NCBI GenBank assembly: GCA_005281725.1
Contig: SSBO01000012.1
Coordinates: 16,207,048 to 16,271,047 of the forward strand
Origin: Wuchereria bancrofti
Taxonomy: Eukaryota > Nematoda > Chromadorea > Rhabditida > Onchocercidae
Length of the DNA: 64,000 nt
Direction of reading: 5' to 3'
Positions within the stretch are counted from its first letter, which is position 1; the number at the start of each line of letters is the position of its first letter. The notes under the pieces were generated by a model. It ran no database searches and was not told the DNA's origin. It worked only from the letters and a program-made list of their open reading frames with translations. Below, piece by piece: positions 24,942 to 44,899 of the stretch. The translations under genes were made by a program, and so were the position numbers.

Positions 24942-26214
24942 ACTTCCAAACATAAACATTGAGTTTTTAAACTTTTCCGAGTGGTTGGCTTCAAAAACCA
25001 CCAAAAAATCTAAAACCCTGTACTGGTGTTTTGATTTCCCTTCAACATGAACAAAGGAAGTTTTATAGAATTTACTGCATGGGGAAGTTGATTTGCGCGG
25101 ACATTTCATTATTCTCAGTTAAGTTTACAACTGTGCTTCATGAGGTCATCGGTGTCAATGTCTTGTCTTTACTTCTTTTCCTAACTTCATTAACAGTTAT
25201 CTGACGCACTCTTATTCTGTTAGTTACTGACTGTCGCTGCTGGTCAATATTTCGTCACCACATTATTTATATTACAAAGTTTCATATCTTTACAAAGTCG
25301 TAACTACCCTTTTCTGTTTCATAGTATTCACTAACCTTAAGATTGATAGAATAAAAATGCAACTTGTTGGTTAAGTAATGATGCTATTCTGAGTATTCTC
25401 AACAATTACTCTTTATAAAATTTCTGTTTGTTCGCATTTTTGCATTCTTATATCAATTTTCTTCCCAACTCACAAATATTTCTCTGTTTTCAAAAAATAC
25501 CTTTTTACTTTCGTAACGAATCGGTCCAACTCTCCCTTCACTCACCTTGTTTACAAAGAATTCCATAGCCACGTGACAACGAATGGTGAACATCAGCGGT
25601 GGTTTTTTGTCTTTTTATCACCGTCCATTCCTACACTCAAACTACAGTTCAGCAATTCGGGGTTTTAAATACATCTGTTGATATACTTTGGTCTTTGAAT
25701 TCCCACAACCATATATACTCGCAAAATGCAGATATGCAATAAAACAAACACAAAAGGTTAAATATTACTGCCAGTGGTGGGGTCTGCTCCTTTTTAGTCT
25801 TTCCGGAATCAAAATGATATTCTTCAAAATGATTTTCAGTCTTAGAAGTTTACTTCCTATCAAAAATTTTAAATCAAGTGTTAAAATTCGATTTAGACAA
25901 CTCTTACAATAAGTGTAAGAAATCATCTATATTAACTGTAGTAGAAGGAGAAAGTCACTTCTAATAAATATTCAGCATCACAAAGGTTGAATCTTTTGAC
26001 TGATTGTCAATTAAGAAGAGGACAAGAGTAAAATTCTCACGCATTTCAAAAGTATTTCGTTAAGCTTCAATATAAATTTATAATTCAGTATTATAAATAA
26101 TATGGGGTTGAGTAGTCTGGGACATCACTTATTGCTCGTATTGTATTATAATCGAGGACTTTGTTCCAGTAAGGAAACATATCAGTTTTAATATCTATTA
26201 TAATTGGAAATATC

Positions 26215-26215
<1 letters not shown>

Positions 26216-26281
<66 letters not shown>
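26216..26281. repeat. (TAA)n microsatellite
   Basis: About 22 uninterrupted ATA/TAA triplets, followed closely by TATTGTTATTATTAT, which can fold back on it. It ends about 48 bp before the probable trans-splice acceptor of the first CBS-like gene, so it sits in that gene's promoter/outron. Confidence 0.97.
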
Positions 26282-26285
<4 letters not shown>

Positions 26286-26320
26286 TTGTTATTATTATAT
26301 TTTAAATGCCTTTAATTCTT

Positions 26321-26357
26321 TAATTTCAGAAGTTGAATACTCAGCCATCCAAAAGTA
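26321..26357 (+). promoter_or_regulatory. Probable spliced-leader acceptor and leader of CBS-like gene A
   Basis: TAATTTCAG ends at 26329, followed by 28 bases and the ATG. It matches the nematode acceptor consensus. Inference from spacing only. Confidence 0.5.
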
Positions 26358-29300
26358 ATGATATCGGAATTCGTAGATAAGATTATCGTAGACGATGTCT
26401 TACCTTATAATGAAAAAGTAAAACACGAAAAATCATGGTACGAAAAAGCTCTGCTGAAGGATGCCCCGCATCAATATCGTAAATTGAGGTTGTTTCATTT
26501 CCAGTATAGAGCTCATGTAAATTTTTTCGCATAGGTGAAGTTTGTCTACAGGAAAGCTAATTTTCTATTCGTTCTATATGAAGTGATTATTATCAGATTA
26601 TGTTATGAGATTTTTGAAGACTCCCGAATGGTAAGCCAGTGGACAATGTGCTAGGTGCTATTGGAGGGACACCGTTAGTGAAGCTGAACAGAATACCGCA
26701 GTCGATGGGTATTGAATGTAACGTGTGTGAGTGCAATTTTTTTTACGGAGTTGGAGCGATGATTTAAAATTTATTTGCTAGGAAATAAAAAATGATAATA
26801 ATCAGTTGCTCTATACTCTTATGATAAGAAAAAATCCAGCTTTTTACTGCAATGATATTCTGAATGTATCCCTGAGATTTGTTTAAATTCCAACATTCCG
26901 TTTGTTTTTCATAAAAAAAAAAGAATCTGTTAAGGCTCCTTTTGAGTTAAATAGGACTTTATTGCAGATGCCAAAATGGAATTCTTAAATCCAAGTGGTT
27001 CCATCAAAGATAGAGTTGCAGAGCGAATGATTGACATAGCGGAGCGGACTAAAATCTTAAAACCGGGCATGACGTTGATTGAGCCATCAACCGGAAATAC
27101 CGGGATTAGTTTAGCAATGGTTGGAGCCGTTAAGGGTTACAAATCTGTAATTGTGACCGATAAAATTAGCACGGAAAAGGTTTTCTTTTTTCATACATCA
27201 ATTCAAATCGTTGTTTCATTTATATACGAACGAATAAGTTTTTACATAAAATAACTTCCAGTTTCATTCTCTACAATCTCTTAAAAACGCATCTATGTTA
27301 TATTTAAATCACAGTTACAATAACCATTTGAAGTTCTCCGCTGTCTTTCTTAATTAATACATACCCTTAGATTTAATTTATAGAACAGAGATAAATTGTT
27401 TAGTAAGTAATTCATTATAACGCATTTCTTAGTGCTGTAGTAGCAGCTAGCAGTTGAACTCTGTCTAAAGTAAAGTTCCACTCATAAATCGGTTGGATTC
27501 GACACTTCCAAATCTTCAATATTTTGATCATATTCTTCTATTGAAGGATTGAAATTATAAAGTATTTAGAAATATTTATATATTAAAGACATTGATGGAA
27601 AACTATATCAAAAACATAAGTAGAAAATAAAAAAAAAAATCGCAAAACATTATTGTTTTCTTTACCTAGTTGAAAGTCATGTACCACCGTTTTCTTTTCT
27701 TAGTGATACATCACTAATCAATTTTTTATACCTTTAAAATATTTTCATTGATGAATTTTGTTTATCCATTATGATAAATAACAATCTTTAAAAAATATAT
27801 GTAAAGAAAAATGATTCATAAGTGACAGAGGTGAAACAGAAAATTTATTTTAAAATTAAATTGGTAGGAATAGTTTTTTACCGCTTATCCTTCAGAACTC
27901 ACTCATTTTCAGATGAGTGTCATTAACGAACTGAGTGGGAAAATAATCCCTACTCAAGATAGTGTTCCATACGATTCACCGTTCTCTTATTTTGGTGTGG
28001 CATTCGAGATGCGGCAAAAAGACAAAGATAACTCTCTGGTGCTTGATCAGGTTAAATTAGTTCCGTTTGATTTCACATTCGTTACTCAAATTTTGTTTGC
28101 TATTGGTGTTGGATGAGAAAATGCAATTTTTATCATTCCTGTGAATCGATAAGTAAATATACCGGTATCAAACGAACAAAAAAATGGTTATCTAAAATTA
28201 CGTTAAAACTGTGAAAAAGATTGGAATAACAATGTTTTTTAAAGTAAAATAAAAATACCTTATAAACATAAATAGTTAGTTGAAACTCAATATCTTCTAT
28301 TTCTATAGTACCTCAATCCGGGAAATCCTATCGCACATTATGAGAGCACCGCTGCGGAAATACTACATGCACTGGATAAAAAAATAGATATGATTGTGAT
28401 TGGAGCGGGCACAGGCGGTACTGTAAGCGGAGTTGGACGACGTATCAGAGAAGAGTGTGCTAACGCCACGGTATCTTACAATTTTTTCGAAAATCAATAT
28501 TTTTTTTGCAATATAAATTGCCGAAAATTTTGAAATTTTGAATACAAACACTTCTTCATTTCTACTTTTCGTTTTTCGGACACTTTTTATAATCTTCATT
28601 CCTAACCTTTAAACATGTGATGGCCTTCCCCAACTAATTAAATTCTATATCTATTTTAATTTCTCTATAGATAGTTGGTGTAGATTCGGAAGGTTCAGTA
28701 ATTAGTAGTGCTGGAGATGAAGAGAAGGCAGCATTTGTTGAAGTGGAAGGTATTGGCTGTCATTTTGTACCACCTTTGCTCGATTACAATGTTGTTGACA
28801 AATGGATCAAAGTGAATGATGTGGATACTTTCAAGTTCGTTTTCATAACTTCCTGAATTCATTTTAACCGCTAACTCATTGAATTTGATTCCACTTTAGT
28901 TCTATTGAATATTAATCTAAATTGATAAATTTACCCACCCTATCACTTCCCTTTCTCATTCAGAATGGCTCGTCGATTGATACGTGAGGAAGGCTTATTG
29001 GTTGGCGGTAGTTCCGGTTCCAACATGGTAGCTGCTATGCGAGAATGTCAAAAACTCAAGAAAGGACAGAATTGTGTTGTCATTCTTCCCGATGGAATAC
29101 GAAATTATATGTCTGTTTATATTAAAATGATGTTGTGCTATGATCATAAATATTTCACTAAAGATAATATCAGCAGAGGTTTTTTCCCTGATTTTCGTAT
29201 TAAATTTTAAACTGTTTAAAAATTTTAGCCTATTTCGAAAAAATGATAGAAATAAAGCATTCATTTTTTTCAATAAAATCCTCAGTTCTCCTGTTTTTTA

Positions 29301-29533
29301 AAAAGTATAAAAATAATTACACTTTTTGTTATGTAATTTTGAACTTTTTTTCAACCCTGATAAATTTAATCAGAGTCAGTTTTTTGCCTATTGGATTGTG
29401 CCAGTTAAAAATGGTTTGAAACTTATATGAAAATTATTTCATCTTCAGGTCTAAGTTTCTGAACGATGAATGGATGTTGAAACGATGCTTTATGGAACCA
29501 ATTCAACAAATTCCTATTATGCCTAGCGAGTAA
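26358..29533 (+). CDS. Cystathionine beta-synthase-like protein A, single PLP module
   Basis: Exons: 26358-26488, 26620-26726, 26968-27179, 27913-28050, 28309-28470, 28671-28834, 28964-29110, 29449-29533. The sum is 1146 nt, 381 aa. Fold-type II PLP enzyme of the CBS/cysteine synthase family. It has [13 protein letters not shown], then [10 protein letters not shown] with the candidate Schiff-base lysine K93, the substrate loop [12 protein letters not shown], the phosphate cup GAGTGGT and GGSSGSN near the end. There is no heme-binding N-terminus and no Bateman (CBS-pair) domain. It departs from the canonical pattern at NPGGS (NPSGS) and MPEKMS (VTDKIS), so its activity is uncertain. By order and resemblance it corresponds to the N-terminal module of nematode two-module CBS, but here it ends in its own TAA followed by AATAAA at 29625. 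The exon-2 acceptor (TTTTTGAAG) is weak. Confidence 0.88.
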
Positions 29534-29746
29534 TTCATATCTGAAAATTTTTAATCATTAAATAGTGTTAAAATATAAGTTTTTAACTCCCTATCAAGAT
29601 TCAGTCTGATTTTAATCCGATTTAAATAAATTGTAAAAGAAGACTAAGTAAGTTGCTTTAATAAATAAATTGCAACTCAAGCTCTTCAACTTAATATTTT
29701 TAAATGCTCGCTGAACGAATCTTTGAATTATCGTCCAGACAAGAAG
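29534..29746 (+). other. 213-bp gap between the two CBS-like genes
   Basis: It contains AATAAA at 29625-29630 and another near 29660, then GAATTATCGTCCAG (acceptor AG at 29737-29738) eight bases before the ATG of gene B. This is the layout of a nematode operon gap: poly(A) signal, then trans-splice acceptor. All GT dinucleotides usable as donors in the last exon of A leave phase 2, while acceptors keeping the frame of B need phase 0 or 1, so I see no canonical splice that would fuse the two. Confidence 0.6.
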
Positions 29747-33590
<3,844 letters not shown>

Positions 33591-33905
33591 ATTTAAAGAA
33601 AAGTATGAAAAGGTTGCATCTGTAACAGAAACAAATGTAGAATTTATTGCTTACATTGTTTTTTAGTTACTGTACTATTCGTTATAAGCGTTTCGGTGTG
33701 CTATACTATGATACATATCTCTAAATAAGTTATCATGGCATAATATCATGGTATTTTTTGGCACCTTTTGAAAATGATATTAATAAAGCTAACTAAGAAA
33801 TATCATTCAAGTTATTAGGATTTTCAAAAATTGTTAATTAGACAAGCTGGAAGTTTTTCATATCTTGTTTAATATAAAACAAGCACTTAACCACTAATTA
33901 AATGT
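33591..33905. other. Convergent 3' region between CBS-like B and SWEET
   Basis: 315 bp between two stop codons on opposite strands. It contains AATAAA at 33782-33787 for the plus-strand gene. The 3' untranslated regions of the two transcripts may overlap. No coding sequence was seen. Confidence 0.7.
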
Positions 33906-38803
<4,898 letters not shown>

Positions 38804-41800
38804 ATGTTGCTGCCATTTGCTATTATCTCAGTATGCTGGATAACAAATCACTTCGGTATGTTTACCACTGTGCTAATGAAAGTAGTCAGAACTAGCTTTC
38901 TTATATATCATTAACAATGGAATTTAGATACAATAGACAAAGTTCTCAATTGCAACTTTTTAAAGCCAAATAACAGGAGTAAAAAATCCATAACTCAATA
39001 TAAAACAATCAAAAATGCCCGAAAATCTTAAAGCTTGGTGCATTGTTTGTGTTTAGTATAATTGAAAAGAAATCCAAGAGACTTATAAAATATTTTGTTT
39101 TCTATTGGATTTTCTAATTATATTTAACTAATTCGAAATTTTAAAATATTGAGGAATTACGAATAATTATATATTTTTCTTCACTTTTAAATTGTTCGAA
39201 TGCAAAAAATGCTATGAACAAACTAAAGTGTAACTGAAATTTAATTCAGAAGCAACAAAGATGACAACAAAGATGATAAATCAGGGTATGGGTTGTGACA
39301 TAACGTGGGACACTGCTTTGATGGAAAGCCCAGAAGAAAATTCCGATTTATTCATGCGTTGTATATCTATCGGATTTGGGTTAGTAAAGCAGTTTTCTTT
39401 TTTAGTCAGAAAATGACAACTCTGCAAAGTTCTTTTGTCATTTCAGAACACTGGGCGTGTGGAAACTGGAATCTTGTTTACCTGGTTATACTTTTCAAGT
39501 CAATGAAAAAAGATGTATACCTGAACGGCTCGCACTGCAAGCAAATGATAAGCAAGCCAATATTTGTAAAATTTGAAACTGCGTAAATTTATAATCGTTA
39601 TCTATAAGTATACGATCACGTTGAGTTTCTTCCAATGGCTCTGGATGCATTACCACTTTTCAATTTTAAAAAATAATTAGTCATGACTTATTTAAAATAA
39701 TTTAATATTATTCGAAGTTTCTGACGAATAAAACTTGACAAATAGGTGACATTTGGAACTTTTTAGAAAAAAAAAGGAATGGGATGATACGAAAACAATA
39801 ACTACGAAATTAAAAGATGTAATTGTTAGCCTTTTGCAATTTTCATTGCTAAAAAAAATTATCGCTATCTTCGCCCAATGTAACATCATTCCTTTGACAA
39901 CAGCGCAACAATTATTTTATACAGCTTATTATTTTATATGAATAAATTCTATTTAAGAGTATCATTTGATGAACACTTTTACTTCGCATTCTTGTCAGAC
40001 TCATCAAATATCTTTAATAACTCAAAATTTCTTTCCACACAGAATTTCATTTTTAATTTAAATCATTTGTAGCAATCCTCAACAATAGCTGCGCAAATGA
40101 TGAAGAATGTATTGGTGGAACGGTTTGTGATCCAAATAATATGCGATGTTCGTGTCCCGTTGGCATGACTGCCAATCTAAATACTTTATCTTGTATTCCA
40201 ACGTCGTCTTCATTCAAATCACTTCAACAAAAAGTATGTTAGACGTAACTTTTTTTTTTTTTATTTTCTAATTAGTCTCCCGGCATACTCTCGTTTTTAC
40301 TTTAGTTTCAACACCAGTATATTCTCAAACAGATGAAAATAATAAGTTTCTGTAAAGCTCTTTGGATTCTTGCTCAAATTATAAATAAAATTTAACGAGA
40401 AAGAGAAAAACTAAAGTTAAAGTAGAGATAAAACAAAACAAATCAAAAATAAAAATAAGCATATCAATCAATATTTGTTTGTTTAGAGCTTTCACTGCTA
40501 AATCCATAAAACACAAAGCTATTCCAAACTTTGTATTGATTGCACAATTTAGAGTAAATCAGTAATAGAATTAAATCAATCAATAAAAAGTTGAGAAAAA
40601 CACGCACTGAAGTAAATTTTCATCCACTTATTTAATGTTTATTAACCTTTTCTGCTCATCTTTACAACTGCAAAATAACAAGGAACAATTTAACTGTTGC
40701 TGAATTCAGAATTTTTTGAGAATCATTCAGAAAGAACAAAGTATGCAATTTGCATACTTTATCGTTTCTATCTCAGTCAGTTATTAATAAAAGAGAAATC
40801 AATGCATATTCCTGAATAGTTTTGATCTTTTAGGGCTACAATGCGTATTTATCAAGTAAAAATGAACCAGTTATGACCACTGGAAAGGACATATTATCAA
40901 ATGCTTTTCACGGTAAATCAAAAAAAAAAAATCTCTTTTCTTTATTCTCCTTTTTCTTTTTCGGTTCCTTTTTAATTTTCATGTTTATCGGTTTGTTAGC
41001 TTTTAAAAATTTACAAAACAAGGAGTGATAGCTGCTGTGTCTTTAAAAATTACAATCAGACCAGCAGACAGCAAATTCGAAATATCATTGTGATCGTCAA
41101 ACTTTTTACGTATATGTCCTGCTAGATTTTAAGTGAGGCAAGTTAGAAAGTCTTCTTCAAATAATTGGTGACAGTGTAATTTGTAGTGCAAACACCACCG
41201 GGAAGCAGCTGTTCAAACAGTGAAATATGTGGTGGTGGTGGTTCATTTTGCAGTCTTCCAATAAAATTATGTCTTTGTCCTGATGATATGGAAGATTTTG
41301 AGGGTCAATGTCGGATACCTGGACGATCTGCCACCTCAGCTGTGGGTAAGACACTATTTTGCAGAAAATAATTTTAGGAGTAACTATCATAGCTATAAAG
41401 CTAAGGTTTAGAGAAACTAAAGATTCTGCAAAATTCTATTAAGCAATTCAAAAGACTCTACAGCTAATTTCGTTCAAATCTATTTTGTAAGGTTCGAAAG
41501 GATGAATTACCGAATTGAAAAAGCAAATATCAGGCATATCCATACGAGCGCTACTCTTTATACCTTTTCCTCGATTAAAAAATATTGCACCTCAACTTTG
41601 AGATTTTATTTTATTTCTAAATAAAAAAAGCAAAGTTTCATTGATTCAATTTTTTTTTTTCATTTGATTCAAGTTCAGATGCTATCTGTAACAATGCAGC
41701 GCTTTTTTTAAATCTTGCGACATATGTCGGTGTACGTAGAAAGCTATCAACATTCAGAGTTGTTAATTAGCCGTCTTTCTTCGTCAATAAAACATCCTCC

Positions 41801-44800
41801 ATAAACGCTTTTAAGAAGAAAAAAAAAGTTTTTTAATGAGACATAAGGTGATTGATTTCCCTTTATCAGTTGTTGATTTTGACAGTTCCCGGTGAATTGT
41901 GTGATAAAAATCAGGTATGTTCTCGTGGATCAATATGTCATCCAATTATTCCTGTGTGCACCTGTCCGGAATTTACCATTCTTCAAGAAAATTCCTGCTT
42001 TCCAGTTGCTTTAGGTGATGAAGACTTGAAATGAGTATTGTCATTATTTTACTCGTCAATCAATCTCCTTTCAAACCTTTATAACTTGACAATGACAAGT
42101 ACTGCAATGAGTTTATTGATATCTAGTATTTGAAATACCACTTAAAACTGCATAAATAACTTGTTAGGTCAGAAGATCAAATATTCTTTTTACAGGAATA
42201 AATAATCAAATCACGAATATATGGATAAGATCGGAAACCACAAGCACTACAACCAAAATAATTCATAAGTTCCCGGCAATATCTAAATTCGGTGGAGAAG
42301 GACAAGCTGCTGTTGGATTTCCATGTCATGCCAATGTCGACTGCATCGCAGGAGCATTCTGCAAAGGCACTACCAATCCAGCCACTTGCCAGTGTCTCTC
42401 AACCCATGGTCAACATTAATAATTTCTGTGAAAAAGGTTCCCTCTTTCTATAACTAGGATACTTGAAACTGTCTCTTGAAATATTGTACATATATATATG
42501 AAATGGTTCCGAGAATCAACTCCAGCATTACCTATTGAACTTATAATTGGTCAAAAAGTCAAAGTGCGATCACAGAAATATGGCAGTTTGGTGACAACTG
42601 ATGACTGAGTGTTACGATTTCACTGATACATCCTGGACAAAATGGATGTCATCATGATATCCAATGCTCGGTGACTTACTCTGCTTCTAAATGTTCTGCC
42701 GGTCAGTGTGTCTGTCCGAATGGTTCTAGTGCTATCGGACAAACTTGCAAACCAGGTTTCGGTTATGATTAATTCAAATCATTACATTTTTTTAACAATA
42801 TATTTGAAAAGAATTTTATTTATTCAAATCTAACTGCAAAGGGTATAAAATAAACTGTGCTTTAAGGAAAATGTATATTTCTTTAGGAGGCAAAAAACAC
42901 GAACTATGTTCTTTACTCGAGCTAGAATAAGTTAACTGAAAACTGGCATTGTGAGTAAAACACTATGAGATTCACAAGCGAATAACTTCTATCGACTCAA
43001 TTTTATGCTACCTGGGAAAATATATAGATCGGTAAAAAAAATGGTCATATTTCCTTAATTTTAGGACGATACAGAAATTTCTAATAAAAATATGGTATGA
43101 CTATTCAACTTTCAACTGTTCACTCATTTTAACTTCTAGATAAGCATATGCAAGTACCATCTGCAGGAGGTTGCATGACTGATGGGGATTGTAAAGGTGA
43201 TTTGAAGTGTCAGGATGGTTGGTGCATTTGTCCGGAAGCATCGATGAAAATGGTCGATGGAAATAGTAAAAAGGTGATAGTAGATTAGTGAAGTTCGCTT
43301 CTTATAAAAATTTTTTAAAGGAGAACGTCCTGACATGACAGTAACTGGACTTGAGAAATGAAAGAAGTTATTTAGTTGCGTAAGATGCGATTCGAATTGA
43401 AAATCGAAACATAACTGAGGACAAATATAACTGAAAATTTCCAAAAAAATATCGAGATGTTCATTAATAATGAATAGTTTCCGTATGAAATATAAATGAA
43501 TCGTCTAACTTTTAACTATGTTTGACTCTAAAGACCGAATTTTTATTGGCTACGGTTCTGATATATTGAGAACTGGTAGTTTTCAGGTCTATGGCGATTC
43601 ACTCCTCACAACAATGCAAAATAATTCCACGGCAACAAACACGTTAATAAACGATAATAAAATGATGATCTCGCAAATAAACTTGTCCGCTTCGAACATT
43701 GCACCAACTGCAATAAAAATACCTGGTAGGTGAACTGAATTTTCTAATTAGTTTTACCAATTTTTCATCCTGACTAGTCATAATTCTCACTGCAGCTTAG
43801 GAAACTGTTGTTTTGAAGAGATAAACAATTTCAAGTTGATGATTTCCACTTTACGCAGGATATTTCTTCGAAATGTGAATCATACTTGAATATACAAGGG
43901 GAGGATAAATATGCATCTTCAAGAAAATTGCAGTAATCTTGTACGTATCTTCTTCAAAAAAATTGCTGTAGTCTTGAATCGATAAAAAAAGCTTTTGGGC
44001 CTTTCAAGAGTTAAATCGAAAATACGATTAGAAATAGTTGCTTGACTATTTTTCGAATCACTATTTTCATCAAAAGTTGAAAAGAAAAAATAATATCGGC
44101 GATAACGTGAACTAAAATTTGGCTTGGAAATGATCGGGAATTCAGGCTGCATAAACAATATGCCAGATATATGAAGATCTTTCCACTGAGACTTACATAC
44201 TCTACCAAAAATTATATTGTACATGGAATCGAATTTCATAAACTGTATTAAGGAATCACCTGCAGTAAAATAATTACTTAACAGATAAATAATAAGACTT
44301 TAATATCAGCCTTGTATTATGCTTAAAATAAACTAAGATAAAGTAAGTTCTTAAGCTGTGAGTTGCAAAAGTTTTTGAACCTGCAAAAACTTATGAACAC
44401 AAAATTTTTTCAAAGCAATGAGTTATATATGAAAACCAAATATTAAAAAAAAGAACTGTTTCTAGAGAGTATATTTATAGAAGCGATCAAGAAACTTTCG
44501 ATTTTCGAACTTCTTATCGACTCTTTAACCTCATCGACAACGTCGCTACAGTACGTTGGAGATATGCTACCTATTGTTGGCGTCAATCAGTGGAAAGGGA
44601 CAGGAACAACTACTTCAACTACCAGTGACACTACTGCTATATCGATACTGAATCGTCCCCCAGGCCAACCACGAATCACTGGACCACCATTGAGTAGGCC
44701 ACGTCTTCAGCCGATCACAGTGTCAACCTACAAAACTCAGCCTGGAAATGGAATATGTCCTGTTCCAGACAGTGTTGTTCGTGATGAGAGTACCAACTAC

Positions 44801-44899
44801 CTGATAGTCTGTAATGGTGAGAAACCGTTTTGCCCACCGAATTCCAACTGTTACGTTACTGGATATGCTAATCAAGAATACAACTATTGCCGGTCTTGA
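38804..44899 (+). CDS. Secreted cysteine-rich EB-module protein (model damaged at one module)
   Basis: Exons: 38804-38855, 39250-39379, 39447-39565, 40073-40233, 40834-40912, 41187-41345, 41886-42014, 42196-42408 (or to 42436), 42624-42755, 43140-43273, 43587-43725, 44481-44899. A signal peptide ([12 protein letters not shown]) is followed by a region reading GCDITW...LFMRC...[10 protein letters not shown], then EB modules with the C-x5-C-x4-8-C-x-C-P pattern: [67 protein letters not shown] and [14 protein letters not shown] Ser/Thr/Pro-rich stretch follows, then a C-terminal Cys domain with [14 protein letters not shown], like the lustrin-type repeat of nematode secreted proteins. No membrane anchor was seen. 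The exon at 42196 needs a one-base shift to finish its module, and the 42624 exon has CAC where the acceptor AG should be. Function is unknown; the family suggests an extracellular matrix or defence-type role. Confidence 0.78.

Larger units (their letters stand above)
24167..26320. other. Intergenic spacer between PrimPol and the CBS pair
   Basis: About 2.1 kb without a credible gene. It contains two local duplications (24527-24941 and 24757-24816) and a long TAA microsatellite, each listed separately. Remaining open frames (such as 24414-24626 and 25688-25912) are short, T-rich and do not resemble known proteins. Confidence 0.6.
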
